The notes below the pieces were generated by a model. The model ran no database searches, had not been told where the DNA came from, and saw only the letters and a list, made by a program, of their open reading frames with translations. A stretch of 50,339 nt of DNA from Virgibacillus alimentarius (lineage in GTDB: Bacteria > Bacillota > Bacilli > Bacillales > Amphibacillaceae), in assembly GCF_000709085.1 (NCBI RefSeq), contig NZ_JFBD01000002.1:1-50339 (forward strand). Reading direction: 5' to 3'. Positions within the stretch are counted from its first letter, which is position 1. Each line of letters starts with the position of its first letter. Position numbers and translations under genes: made by a program. Below, piece after piece: positions 26,800-34,255 of the stretch.

Positions 26800-26942
26800 A
26801 AAACAGTCACCAAAAACGCTAAAATACTTGCCATACATACAGATGAAAAATTTATTTTTAAATCTATATCCTCATCCGAAAATAACGCCATGAAGCTAAC
26901 TATCATAATGATTAATAATATTATTTGAAATGCTATTACCAT
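26790..26942 (-). CDS. Small membrane protein
   Basis: 50 residues from MVIAFQIILLIIMIVSFMAL, start preceded by GAGGGAGGG. Two hydrophobic helices flank FSDEDIDLKINF, so a hairpin membrane protein is likely. Overlaps the next gene by 10 bases. Function unknown. Confidence 0.6.
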   Translation of the reverse strand: MVIAFQIILLIIMIVSFMALFSDEDIDLKINFSSVCMASILAFLVTVLWL

Positions 26943-26957
26943 GTGTTTCCCTCCCTC

Positions 26958-27004
26958 AAAATAAAAAGGACACCAAACAACGCTTATTGCGTCATTCAGT
27001 GTCC
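26958..27004 (-). terminator. Terminator of the XRE-ImmA cassette
   Basis: On the minus strand GGACAC pairs with GTGTCC, with an inner ACGC/GCGT stem, followed by TTTTTATTTT. It closes the two-gene unit at 27035-29011. Confidence 0.8.
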
Positions 27005-27034
27005 TCCAGTTGGCTGGTAGAACTAAGATCAATG

Positions 27035-28225
27035 TTAATTTACTTTATTCAATTGCAGTTCATTAACTGTAAATACCTTATTTTCTTTTTGACGGTTAGT
27101 AATAAAAAATTCTTCTTCTATGCCCGTCAAAATGGTTAGAAAGCTCTGATCTACTTTTAATTCATTTATCAGCTCCGAGACTGAATACAAACCTTCGTCA
27201 AAGAGTAATTGCAAGATACTTTTTATCTTTGTAGGCCGTTCAATGGGGATTTGATTATCTAATGGCTCGCTAACTTTATACCCCTTTTTATTGATTACAA
27301 TATAGAAATACCTGTACTTTTGATAATCTATAATCCCCAATTTAAAGGCTCTAATAGCAATAGCCTGTAGTGAAACTAGCCATTTTTGTTTAATATCAAT
27401 ATAGGAGTCAGGGTTAGATTTTTTCGATATATTCCTACAGTCTTCCAAAAATTGCTTTTCCGGCAAAAGGAATTCCGACGCAAAAAAATTAGCTTCATCT
27501 TCAAGTGTTCTATAATTTCTTTTATCCTGCATTGTAAACTCTACTTTATAATGCAACATAAGATGACCTAGTTCATGAGCTAAGTCAAAATTCCTTCTAA
27601 CTGCTGACTTTTTTATTGATCCTAAAATAATAAATGCCCTATCATCTTCGCTCCACAAACTATACGCATCAATGGTTTCACCAATCTCTTTTTCGAAAAC
27701 AAATGCTCCTGATTTTTCTAATAAGAAGAGCAAATTCTTATTGGAATGATTATCTAACCCTATATTTTGACGAACTAATTTAGCAATATTTTTAATTTGA
27801 GTGTTTCTATCCATGTCTGAATTATTTTGCATAAACTTTATTGCATCATTTCTCAGTTCCAAAAGAATATTCCTAGGATAATTAATCTTACCCTCTATTT
27901 TATTTAAGAAAGCATCAAGAAACCTTACATGCATTGACTCACTTTGAGATTTATTTAGTGAATTAATCGTCTCAGACCGATACGCTATTTTATCCACTTG
28001 TATATTTTGCATTCCAATTTCATCTAATATATCATTATTTAAAAAATATGATGATTTAACATGAAAAACTGCTTTTAGTTTATTGACTACTTCTAACTTT
28101 GGAGAAACAAACTCATTTTCGTATTGCCATATAGCCTGTTCAGTAACATTGATTTTCTCTGCCAACTGTTTTCTACTCAAATTATTGAGTATTCTAATAT
28201 TGGTCAAGCTTTTACCTTTAAACAC
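27035..28225 (-). CDS. XRE-ImmA/IrrE fusion protein
   Basis: 396 residues, GTG start behind AAGGAGG. N-terminal XRE helix-turn-helix (ILNNLSRKQLAEKINVTEQA, about 12-31), then an ImmA/IrrE (COG2856) metallopeptidase with HELGH (about 216-220) and the distal Glu in EDEANFFASEFLLP. C-terminal 130 residues unassigned. Same architecture as repressor/antitoxin proteins of the spr1629 type. The gene is second in a two-gene unit with 28247-29011 and separate from the lysogeny switch, so it is more likely a cargo system than the CI regulator. Confidence 0.85.
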   Translation of the reverse strand: MFKGKSLTNIRILNNLSRKQLAEKINVTEQAIWQYENEFVSPKLEVVNKLKAVFHVKSSYFLNNDILDEIGMQNIQVDKIAYRSETINSLNKSQSESMHVRFLDAFLNKIEGKINYPRNILLELRNDAIKFMQNNSDMDRNTQIKNIAKLVRQNIGLDNHSNKNLLFLLEKSGAFVFEKEIGETIDAYSLWSEDDRAFIILGSIKKSAVRRNFDLAHELGHLMLHYKVEFTMQDKRNYRTLEDEANFFASEFLLPEKQFLEDCRNISKKSNPDSYIDIKQKWLVSLQAIAIRAFKLGIIDYQKYRYFYIVINKKGYKVSEPLDNQIPIERPTKIKSILQLLFDEGLYSVSELINELKVDQSFLTILTGIEEEFFITNRQKENKVFTVNELQLNKVN

Positions 28226-28246
28226 AGGCTATAACCTCCTTATTTC

Positions 28247-29011
28247 TTAACTTCCCTTATTTTGCTCCTTGGTTTCCTTATTTATACCAATATCAAATCT
28301 ATACGCATCATAATTAGTATTAGCATCCGCCTCGTTTGATAGTACTTCTTTTAACTCATCATCAATGTGAATGCTTTCAGGTTTAATATATGGTGTTAGT
28401 TCATCGATTAAATAGGCTTTATTATCAGAAGGACTTGGCATGAACAGAGAAATTTTGGAGATCAACTGACCCTCATCAATTTCATATGTGACTATATAAA
28501 AAAGATCATAATTTGATTCAATCTTGGCTATCTCCAAATTATCTTCTTCGCTGAGAAGATTATCTTCAAAAAGATCCAATTGGACGGAGTTATTCGACGT
28601 GTGAGTTTTTATATTGGAAAAATCTATATCTGAATTAATCCTTATCAAATCTTCCATATAAGATATTTTGCCATTCCTTATACGGCCATTAACGTCTCTT
28701 CCACGATCCACTTGTTCCTCATGAAAATACCGCGCATTTTTAATAATAAATAGTATTTTTTCATCATGATGTTGAAATTGTAAATATTGCCATGTTAATC
28801 CAGCCTTAGCTAGCTTACTTTCAACCCCTGAAGGTTCGCAAGCTCTAGCCACGTGATCATCAATATGATTGCCTTTAACCCAAGCATAAGCACCACTTAC
28901 CTTCATTTTCCTTGACTTTTCTCTTCGAATTTCAAGGTACTCCCGGTATCCCTCCATTAAGCCATCGACTATATTTTGATTTAATTCTGTAGATAATTTA
29001 AAATCCCCCAT
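28247..29011 (-). CDS. Partner protein of the XRE-ImmA cassette
   Basis: 254 residues from MGDFKLSTELNQNIVDGLM; GGAGGGG lies 10 bases before the ATG. Motifs AWVKGNHIDDHVARA and LTWQYLQFQHHDEKILF recall the DUF5986-type proteins found beside XRE-ImmA regulators. C-terminal half acidic. With its neighbour only 21 bases downstream and a terminator behind, it forms an isolated two-gene unit. Toxin, sensor or defence effector are all possible; activity unknown. Confidence 0.7.
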   Translation of the reverse strand: MGDFKLSTELNQNIVDGLMEGYREYLEIRREKSRKMKVSGAYAWVKGNHIDDHVARACEPSGVESKLAKAGLTWQYLQFQHHDEKILFIIKNARYFHEEQVDRGRDVNGRIRNGKISYMEDLIRINSDIDFSNIKTHTSNNSVQLDLFEDNLLSEEDNLEIAKIESNYDLFYIVTYEIDEGQLISKISLFMPSPSDNKAYLIDELTPYIKPESIHIDDELKEVLSNEADANTNYDAYRFDIGINKETKEQNKGS

Positions 29012-29115
29012 AAGTATAATACCCCTCCATATCATCCCTAATAATATATCAATAAGTCCATTCTATTAAAGAATATATGATTTGTATATACTTTTTTTAA
29101 AGTTTAAAAACCAAT

Positions 29116-29322
29116 TCAAAACTCTTCCCCTTCTTCCCTCCGCATCCGTTTCACCTTCCCTTGATGTGTAACAATTTTATATTCCCCAAACGGTGGCAGC
29201 TCCCTCAATTTAGCTTTGCCGTCGCAGATAACTACCACACAACTGGAAGGTATATCCATTATATCAAGTTCTAGCTTATTTGCTCCCTCATTTATACTTA
29301 AATCCTTTATGTTTTGCTTCAT
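29116..29322 (-). CDS. xtrA: XtrA/YqaO-like protein
   Basis: 68 residues from MKQNIKDLSINEGANKLEL. The ending KAKLRELPPFGEYKIVTHQG, then KVKRMRREEGEEF, is the hallmark of PBSX XtrA/skin YqaO. The ATG at 29322 fits AAGGAG better than the GTG at 29334. Function in PBSX-type phages is unknown. Confidence 0.8.
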   Translation of the reverse strand: MKQNIKDLSINEGANKLELDIMDIPSSCVVVICDGKAKLRELPPFGEYKIVTHQGKVKRMRREEGEEF

Positions 29323-29330
29323 TGCTAGAT

Positions 29331-29558
29331 TCACTCCTTAGATTCTAGTTCTGCTATCTTCTTGCTGCATTTGGCCAAATAATAAAGAGCGTATGGATTA
29401 TTTGTTGGAACTTTATTTTCTATATTTGCTTTAAGGGTATAAGGATCGGAGTCGAGTGCGTTATCTAACTCCTGTTTCCACTCTTTTAATCTTTTTTGGA
29501 TTAATTCGATGTTAAATATCAATTTTTTCGCGCGCTTTTTCCTCTGCCTTTTATTCAT
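29331..29558 (-). CDS. Small helical basic protein, hypothetical
   Basis: 75 residues, start MNKRQRKKRAKKLIF, a basic N-terminus followed by helices with KEWKQELDNALDS. Overlaps the start region of the preceding gene's stop by four bases. No family recognised. Confidence 0.65.
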   Translation of the reverse strand: MNKRQRKKRAKKLIFNIELIQKRLKEWKQELDNALDSDPYTLKANIENKVPTNNPYALYYLAKCSKKIAELESKE

Positions 29559-29770
29559 TCCGCATGCTCCTTATGCTCCTTCTCTAGCTTTTGGCTCATA
29601 ATAAACACATCATCAACCAACATTGCATTTTCTTCCTGTAACGCATCGATTTTATTTTCCTGTTCTTCAATTGTTCGAGTAGCACTCTGATACTGAATCG
29701 ATATAACAATCAGCAAAGTAATAATTCCTGCAGCAACTAAACCGCTTGTGATATACCGTGTCTTTTTCAA
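29555..29770 (-). CDS. Small membrane-anchored coiled-coil protein
   Basis: 71 residues from a TTG at 29770 behind AGGAGGG (LKKTRYITSGLVAAGIITLL). One N-terminal membrane helix, then a coiled coil (TIEEQENKIDALQEENAM). Looks like a small spanin- or adaptor-like protein but sits among early genes. Function unknown. Confidence 0.65.
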   Translation of the reverse strand: MKKTRYITSGLVAAGIITLLIVISIQYQSATRTIEEQENKIDALQEENAMLVDDVFIMSQKLEKEHKEHAE

Positions 29771-29780
29771 GGAATCCCTC

Positions 29781-30068
29781 CTAAAACAATTTTTGCTGTT
29801 GTTCCTCTCCGAACACTTCAACAAAGGATTGGTGCATTTTCTTTAATAAGTCACCGTAGTATCTTTTAGGTATGTGGCACTTGTCCCCGTCATCCCCAAA
29901 TAACTGGACAAAATCATATTCATACAGATCGTCAATAGACGAACAAAATCCCGGTTTTGGATTAAAGTTTTCTCCGTCGAAATATCCTCTGTATAAGACT
30001 GATGGACTTTTACAATTGTTTATTGTGTCGTTTTTGTTAAATGCAAATACAAAAATTCTATTTTCCAT
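29781..30068 (-). CDS. Hypothetical acidic protein
   Basis: 95 residues starting MENRIFVFAFNKNDTINNC. Mixed beta/alpha, with FVQLFGDDGDKCHIPKRYYG near the centre. No family recognised. A 42-base gap to the DUF1064 gene contains no promoter I can identify. Confidence 0.65.
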   Translation of the reverse strand: MENRIFVFAFNKNDTINNCKSPSVLYRGYFDGENFNPKPGFCSSIDDLYEYDFVQLFGDDGDKCHIPKRYYGDLLKKMHQSFVEVFGEEQQQKLF

Positions 30069-30110
30069 TACCTATACCGCCAAACAGGATATATATTGTT
30101 TTGTTATTGC

Positions 30111-30554
30111 TCACTTAACCTCCCACCCCTTTCCTGTCTTTTTAGCGATAACCAGCTCTTTACCGGACTGGATCTCAAATAATTTCCTTCGTAATGTAAA
30201 ATCCCTAGATGCATGGCCTTTAACGTCCACGATTTCCTCATGCCCATCAATGTAAGTCACTTTAAAATCTGCTGTATACTTCGCTCCTTGTTTAGTTCGC
30301 TTTCCTGCACCCCTGCATAAAGTGCATTTATTGAAGTTTCCAGTGCGTTTGTTGAATACTTGACCCTTTCCATCACATCTGCCACATTCGACCTTGTACG
30401 GGGCTATAATTGTGTATTCTGGCTGTAATTCTATGTCTTTGACTAACTTGTCATTTTTGAGAATAAGATAATACTCATACTCACTTTTGGAATCGAACTC
30501 GATGCCTTGGAACATAATTTTTCTTGCGTTGTATTTATTGCGCTTTTTTCGCAA
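30111..30554 (-). CDS. DUF1064 nuclease with inserted zinc knuckle
   Basis: 147 residues. Core motifs YNARKIMFQGIEFDSKSEYE, ADFKVTYIDG and DVKGHASRDFTLRRKLFE place it in DUF1064, a phage nuclease family of the Holliday-junction resolvase/PD-(D/E)XK type (E in SEYEYY, D in ADF, DVKG). Between core strands there is an insertion with CGRCDGKGQ and CTLCRGAGK, a DnaJ-like double CxxCxGxG zinc site not usual in the family. Likely processes replication or recombination intermediates. Confidence 0.85.
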   Translation of the reverse strand: MRKKRNKYNARKIMFQGIEFDSKSEYEYYLILKNDKLVKDIELQPEYTIIAPYKVECGRCDGKGQVFNKRTGNFNKCTLCRGAGKRTKQGAKYTADFKVTYIDGHEEIVDVKGHASRDFTLRRKLFEIQSGKELVIAKKTGKGWEVK

Positions 30555-30770
30555 TCAATTCACCTTCCTATAAATCGCTTCATAAAAGCTGCTTGTATCT
30601 GTATCTTGATATTCATACCTTCGATCTTTGTCTAAGCTAAAATGCTTGAAATAACTGTCTGTTCTTCTAATAGGTCTAATGCATTCCCATCCTTGAGCTT
30701 CTTTTTCTTGGCAAAGTGTCAGCAACTTTCTAAGATTCTTATGACGTAGTCTGCTTGTTGGTCTAATCAT
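30555..30770 (-). CDS. Hypothetical basic protein
   Basis: 71 residues from MIRPTSRLRHKNLRKLLTLC, ATG four bases after GGAGGGG. Basic N-terminus, then DSYFKHFSLDKDRRYEY. No family recognised. Overlaps the upstream FbpA-like gene by eight bases. Confidence 0.6.
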   Translation of the reverse strand: MIRPTSRLRHKNLRKLLTLCQEKEAQGWECIRPIRRTDSYFKHFSLDKDRRYEYQDTDTSSFYEAIYRKVN

Positions 30771-30954
30771 TAAACCCCTCCGCAAATTTATTTTTCTCCG
30801 TAATGTGAACCCACTCTAACGTATATAAAGAGCAATCCTCCAATTCTCTACCATCGATAGTTTTATAGATTTCGAGATTGTGAAGTTGTCTGATTAAAAA
30901 GTTCCTACGTTGCGTGATTTCGGTTTGCCTTAGATTTTCGCGCAGGATTTTCAA
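30763..30954 (-). CDS. FbpA-like small basic protein
   Basis: 63 residues. The middle (TQRRNFLIRQLHNLEIYKT, then RELEDCSLYTLEWVH) follows the Fur-regulated basic protein FbpA pattern: RR..LI..L...YK..., R.L...L..LE. In Bacillus, FbpA-type proteins assist the iron-sparing response; a phage copy suggests interference with host iron or an unrelated use of the fold. No Fur box seen nearby. Confidence 0.6.
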   Translation of the reverse strand: MKILRENLRQTEITQRRNFLIRQLHNLEIYKTIDGRELEDCSLYTLEWVHITEKNKFAEGFND

Positions 30955-31691
30955 TAGTTATTCGCCTGCCTTTCATGATTCACCTTGTTTTTATCAAGGT
31001 AAGCTTCATAAATCTGATCAAGAGTAAATCCGAAACCGTTTATGCCGATATTCAAGAACATAATCCATGCTGTTCTGAACCAATATTGTTTAGCGGGGAA
31101 CCCGAATTCTGATTTCCATTTTTGGCTAAATTCTTCGTTTGGATTCTCAAAATATGATTTGTTGAGGAAATATGTCATTTCCAAATACCAACCTGTCAGA
31201 TCCCCATCAAATTCGTCTGGATCCAATTGTTCTTCGTATATATAAAGTTCATCTTCCCAGCCCTTTTGAATTGCAATGGATAAGAAGAAGTGTAGCGAGT
31301 CAACGAATTCTTCTAGTAGTTTCTTAGGCTCTTTTCTCTTAAAGTGAGGATAATCCTCAAAGTTCAGAATATGTTCCCCTGTTGATCCTGCATAATCATC
31401 CTTTGTCATATCCCAACAAGGTTTACACATTGAAGCATTATCCCCCATGAATGGGCTTGGTCTAGTGTAATCAACAAATTCCTCACAATAATCACATTTT
31501 TCTTGTTCTACAGTCGGAGTTTGTCTAGTACTCCAATGTTTAAACCACTTTGCTTCATTAGCGAATTCCGCTAGTTCGACTTGCAAAGCTACGAAAGTAT
31601 TTGGAACTAAATCCTTACCTTGCAAGCTTTTTTCTTCTTTAATTCTAGTATCTAATGCTTTTTGCATTTCTAATAACTTTTGTAAGTCCAT
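30951..31691 (-). CDS. Dimeric dUTPase with zinc-binding insertion
   Basis: 246 residues. All-helical dUTPase (MazG-related) motifs: ALQVELAEFANEAKWFKHW with metal-binding Glu residues and LLEEFVDSLHFFLSI with Glu/Asp. Hydrolyses dUTP to dUMP, keeping uracil out of phage DNA. An extra ~55-residue segment between these helices (CDYCEEF ... CKPCWD) carries two CxxC pairs and probably binds zinc. Starts inside the end of the 58-residue gene upstream. Confidence 0.85.
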   Translation of the reverse strand: MDLQKLLEMQKALDTRIKEEKSLQGKDLVPNTFVALQVELAEFANEAKWFKHWSTRQTPTVEQEKCDYCEEFVDYTRPSPFMGDNASMCKPCWDMTKDDYAGSTGEHILNFEDYPHFKRKEPKKLLEEFVDSLHFFLSIAIQKGWEDELYIYEEQLDPDEFDGDLTGWYLEMTYFLNKSYFENPNEEFSQKWKSEFGFPAKQYWFRTAWIMFLNIGINGFGFTLDQIYEAYLDKNKVNHERQANNY

Positions 31692-31821
31692 TATTCAATC
31701 CCCCTAAAATATTTTTCTCCAGAAAGCGCAATGATCTATTTCGCCCGTATTCAAAACCTTTTTTAAATCCTTTTTCATATCCCTCTTTGTACTTCTTTTG
31801 AAGGATCGGATTTTTAGACAT
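31645..31821 (-). CDS. Small glycine-repeat helical protein
   Basis: 58 residues, ATG seven bases after GGAGG; begins MSKNPILQKKYKEGYEKG with a GYxxGFxxGF run (YKEGYEKGFKKGFEYGR), typical of small helical phage proteins. Its 3' 47 bases overlap the dUTPase start in another frame. Start overlaps the preceding stop (TGAATG). Confidence 0.6.
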   Translation of the reverse strand: MSKNPILQKKYKEGYEKGFKKGFEYGRNRSLRFLEKNILGGLNNGLTKVIRNAKSIRY

Positions 31822-32217
31822 TCAATTTACCTCCAATGTTTGGTGTGCTTTTTGTCTGACATAATCATCCATACTTTGAATATAATCTAGCAATTTGAAA
31901 CACTCGTTTCCGTCCATAACCAAAGTTGGGTTCAAGTCGTGTTTAGTTCCTCTATTCGCAAATTCCTCCAAAGTCCGTTTGTAGCGTTGCACTGTTCGTT
32001 TTAATTCCATAAGTTCTTCTTGATCCGGAATGTCCACTTCGTATTCAATTTTCCTGAAATGCTTATCGTGCTTTTTAATTTGAATATACGGCATCAACAT
32101 ATCCGATTCACAGGAAGCTATGAAACTCTTTAAGTGATCCTCTCTATCTTTTTGGTTCATTCGCTTTACGAAATCTGACTGTTTTCTTGATCTGTAATTT
32201 ACGCCTTTTCTAAACAT
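31822..32217 (-). CDS. Hypothetical early protein
   Basis: 131 residues, start MFRKGVNYRSRKQSDFVKRM. Basic N-terminus, central strand-rich stretch HFRKIEYEVDIPDQEE and a helical C-terminus. Family not recognised. Part of the early operon, overlapping the next start. Confidence 0.65.
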   Translation of the reverse strand: MFRKGVNYRSRKQSDFVKRMNQKDREDHLKSFIASCESDMLMPYIQIKKHDKHFRKIEYEVDIPDQEELMELKRTVQRYKRTLEEFANRGTKHDLNPTLVMDGNECFKLLDYIQSMDDYVRQKAHQTLEVN

Positions 32218-32238
32218 CTGCCTCGCCCTCCAATGCTT

Positions 32239-32382
32239 CTAAAACCATTTATTTTCATCAGACTGAACATCAACTTCTAATGCTCTCAATCTAGCTAAAA
32301 TGCTTATTAATTCACGTTGTGATTTTCCTGCTATATCGTAATAATTCAATTCGTTTAATTGTTCTATGATGTGATTAGTCAT
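32239..32382 (-). CDS. Small hypothetical protein
   Basis: 47 residues from MTNHIIEQLNELNYYDIAGK, ATG behind ACAGGAG; a longer form from 32412 is possible (57 residues). Helical, leucine-rich. Overlaps the neighbour's reading frame near 32409. No family recognised. Confidence 0.55.
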   Translation of the reverse strand: MTNHIIEQLNELNYYDIAGKSQRELISILARLRALEVDVQSDENKWF

Positions 32383-32408
32383 GAGATGCTCCTGTGTGTC
32401 AACTGCCT

Positions 32409-32567
32409 TCATGGATTCACATCCTTGTATTTTTGATTTGGTTTCAGCGCGCCAATTTTAATCCAAACATTGTGCCAAGCTTCTTCCATACGCATTTTTT
32501 CTACACGTTTTTTACGCCGTTTCAATGTCTTTGCTAACCGCCTCTTTCGCTTTTCTTTATTGGCCAT
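32409..32567 (-). CDS. Small very basic protein
   Basis: 52 residues, ATG behind GGGAGGAG. N-terminal half is Lys/Arg-rich (KEKRKRRLAKTLKRRKKRVE), suggesting nucleic acid binding, then EEAWHNVWIKIGALKP. No family recognised. Confidence 0.6.
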   Translation of the reverse strand: MANKEKRKRRLAKTLKRRKKRVEKMRMEEAWHNVWIKIGALKPNQKYKDVNP

Positions 32568-32614
32568 TTACTTCTCCTCCCAAATGTTGGTTTTTAATCG
32601 GACTATGCAGTAAC

Positions 32615-33094
32615 TTATTCCCAAGAAATTGGAGTAAATATTGTTTCTCCCTTTAATTTATCTTTGACATAAATAAAAGTCCCTTTACCTAAATCACCGA
32701 AAAGGCCATATACTTTCCAATCACAAATTTTACCTTCTGACATTTCTTCACCACTGTTGCACTCATACGGGTTAGTTGAAATGTGATTACAAGAAGGACA
32801 ACGGAATTTCCTTTCACCCACTACTTGCAACATTTCCTCAACAGTTTCAAAAACCTTAACTTTATCACCCTTTATTGGAGGTTGATTAGCTTCTTGATAA
32901 TAATTAATGGCACTATATGTTCTATCTTCTTCCCACGACTTCAAAATTTCTTCTTGTGATATTTCTAAAGCATTTGAGTATTCCTCTAATTTACCTCTTA
33001 GATACTTTTCAAGTTCAATTGCTCTTTGCTCCCCTATTTCTCCACTCCATGAATTACGAGCTTTTCCTTTTAACTTTTCAATAATTTGTTCCAT
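32615..33094 (-). CDS. Hypothetical protein with zinc ribbon
   Basis: 159 residues, ATG behind AGGAGGAAG. Helical N-terminal half; the C-terminal part has CPSCNHISTNPYEC ... GKICDW, a zinc ribbon-like arrangement of four cysteines. No known family. Early operon. Confidence 0.7.
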   Translation of the reverse strand: MEQIIEKLKGKARNSWSGEIGEQRAIELEKYLRGKLEEYSNALEISQEEILKSWEEDRTYSAINYYQEANQPPIKGDKVKVFETVEEMLQVVGERKFRCPSCNHISTNPYECNSGEEMSEGKICDWKVYGLFGDLGKGTFIYVKDKLKGETIFTPISWE

Positions 33095-33111
33095 TTTAGC
33101 TTCCTCCTTTT

Positions 33112-33360
33112 TTATTTCCGAAAAGCAAACGGCCTTTTTGTCTTTCTTCTTCTAGCCTGGTGAAACAAAGCAAGGAATACCTCATCCATATCTCTACGAT
33201 ACTTTTTAGCGATAAACTCTATTTCTGATCCTTCGTTCCACATGTTTGTGATCTCTTTTAATTGATCTACCGGGAAGGCTAGTTCTAAGTCCTCTAGGCA
33301 ATAAACGTAATCGCCTGTTTTTGGTAGAATTGGGATTCGTCTACTTGTTGCTGTATTCAT
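33112..33360 (-). CDS. Small helix-turn-helix-like protein
   Basis: 82 residues from MNTATSRRIPILPKTGDYV. The second half (LKEITNMWNEGSEIEFIAKK, then YRRDMDEVFLALFHQARR) is a pattern seen in many unannotated Bacillus phage proteins and resembles a helix-turn-helix. ATGA overlaps the preceding stop. Confidence 0.65.
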   Translation of the reverse strand: MNTATSRRIPILPKTGDYVYCLEDLELAFPVDQLKEITNMWNEGSEIEFIAKKYRRDMDEVFLALFHQARRRKTKRPFAFRK

Positions 33361-33536
33361 GCGCTCACCTTCTCCAGTGCATCTAACTTATTTAGTTTGT
33401 CTTTAATCGATTGCTGTGTTTTCTTCCAAGCTTCCTCACGATCAAAATCACAGTGGCTATCGGGGCATGGAACAAACATAATTCCCCATTCACGTTCAAT
33501 ATTTAATCCACCAGTTCCATTGCAAGTTTTACACAT
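33357..33536 (-). CDS. Zinc-knuckle protein, hypothetical
   Basis: 59 residues if it starts at MCKTCNGTGGLNIER (33536), nine bases after AAAGGTG; starts at 33545 or 33578 are possible. CxxCNGTGG plus CPDSHCD form a DnaJ-like cysteine cluster. Helical C-terminus (TQQSIKDKLNKLDALEK). Confidence 0.6.
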   Translation of the reverse strand: MCKTCNGTGGLNIEREWGIMFVPCPDSHCDFDREEAWKKTQQSIKDKLNKLDALEKVSA

Positions 33537-33552
33537 TGGTTTCATCACCTTT

Positions 33553-34077
33553 TTAGTTAAATTTTTCTTGTATTTCACGTTTTATTATTTCTTGTATTTC
33601 TTCTTCGTTTGGAGTAACTTCTTTAATTGTTTCTTCAATCTTCATTTCCATTTTTTTGAATAGTTCCTGATCGACATATTTTCTCGTTTTATCAGTAATC
33701 CAATGTTCTGCTCTAGTTGTTCTCGTGCCACCAGATGACGATGGACTATACTTCTCGGATAATTTACTAGAGCTTTTGCTAAACTCATAACAAGGTTCGT
33801 CTAAATAATCCTGTAAAACTCTTTTGATATACTTGTCGACCTCGCTTCTTGGAGGTTTGTTGCTGTGATATGACTGATACTCTTCTCCTACAACCGCATT
33901 TTTTAGGTAACTATCCACGACTGGCGAAATGATTTTCTTAACTTCTTCCTTAACCATCTGATGCGCTTGTTCTCTCACCATTAATTCAATTTCTTCTGAA
34001 GCGACTCTTGATACTAATTTTTCTAGTTCATAATTTAGATCATCCTTATTAATTTCCAATGCTATATTTGCTTTCAC
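33553..34077 (-). CDS. Hypothetical helical protein
   Basis: 174 residues, GTG start overlapping the stop of the DUF6011-type gene. Helical with a Ser-rich linker (SKYSPSSSGGTRTTRAE-like region at about 105-125), acidic C-terminus. No family recognised. Part of the early operon. Confidence 0.65.
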   Translation of the reverse strand: MKANIALEINKDDLNYELEKLVSRVASEEIELMVREQAHQMVKEEVKKIISPVVDSYLKNAVVGEEYQSYHSNKPPRSEVDKYIKRVLQDYLDEPCYEFSKSSSKLSEKYSPSSSGGTRTTRAEHWITDKTRKYVDQELFKKMEMKIEETIKEVTPNEEEIQEIIKREIQEKFN

Positions 34078-34235
34078 ACCGAAACCCCCTCTATAACTTC
34101 ATCAATCGTCACCTGATTCCGTTCAAATTCTTCGTCTGCCAATGCTTTTAAATGTTTTTTGTAACAAACAGGGCCAAAACCAAGTTCAATACTTTTCTTG
34201 TCTTTTAGTTTTCGATTGCATCTTGTACATTGCAT
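34074..34235 (-). CDS. DUF6011-like small zinc protein
   Basis: 53 residues, ATG behind GAGGAG. The pattern MQCTRCNRKLKD ... SIELGFGPVCYKKH is the C..C.R.L.....S...G.GPVC..K signature of DUF6011, a small treble-clef type domain of phages and actinobacteria. Lies between the loader gene and the helical protein gene; likely nucleic-acid related. Confidence 0.75.
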   Translation of the reverse strand: MQCTRCNRKLKDKKSIELGFGPVCYKKHLKALADEEFERNQVTIDEVIEGVSV

Positions 34236-34255
34236 AACTCAAAGCTCCTCGTTTA

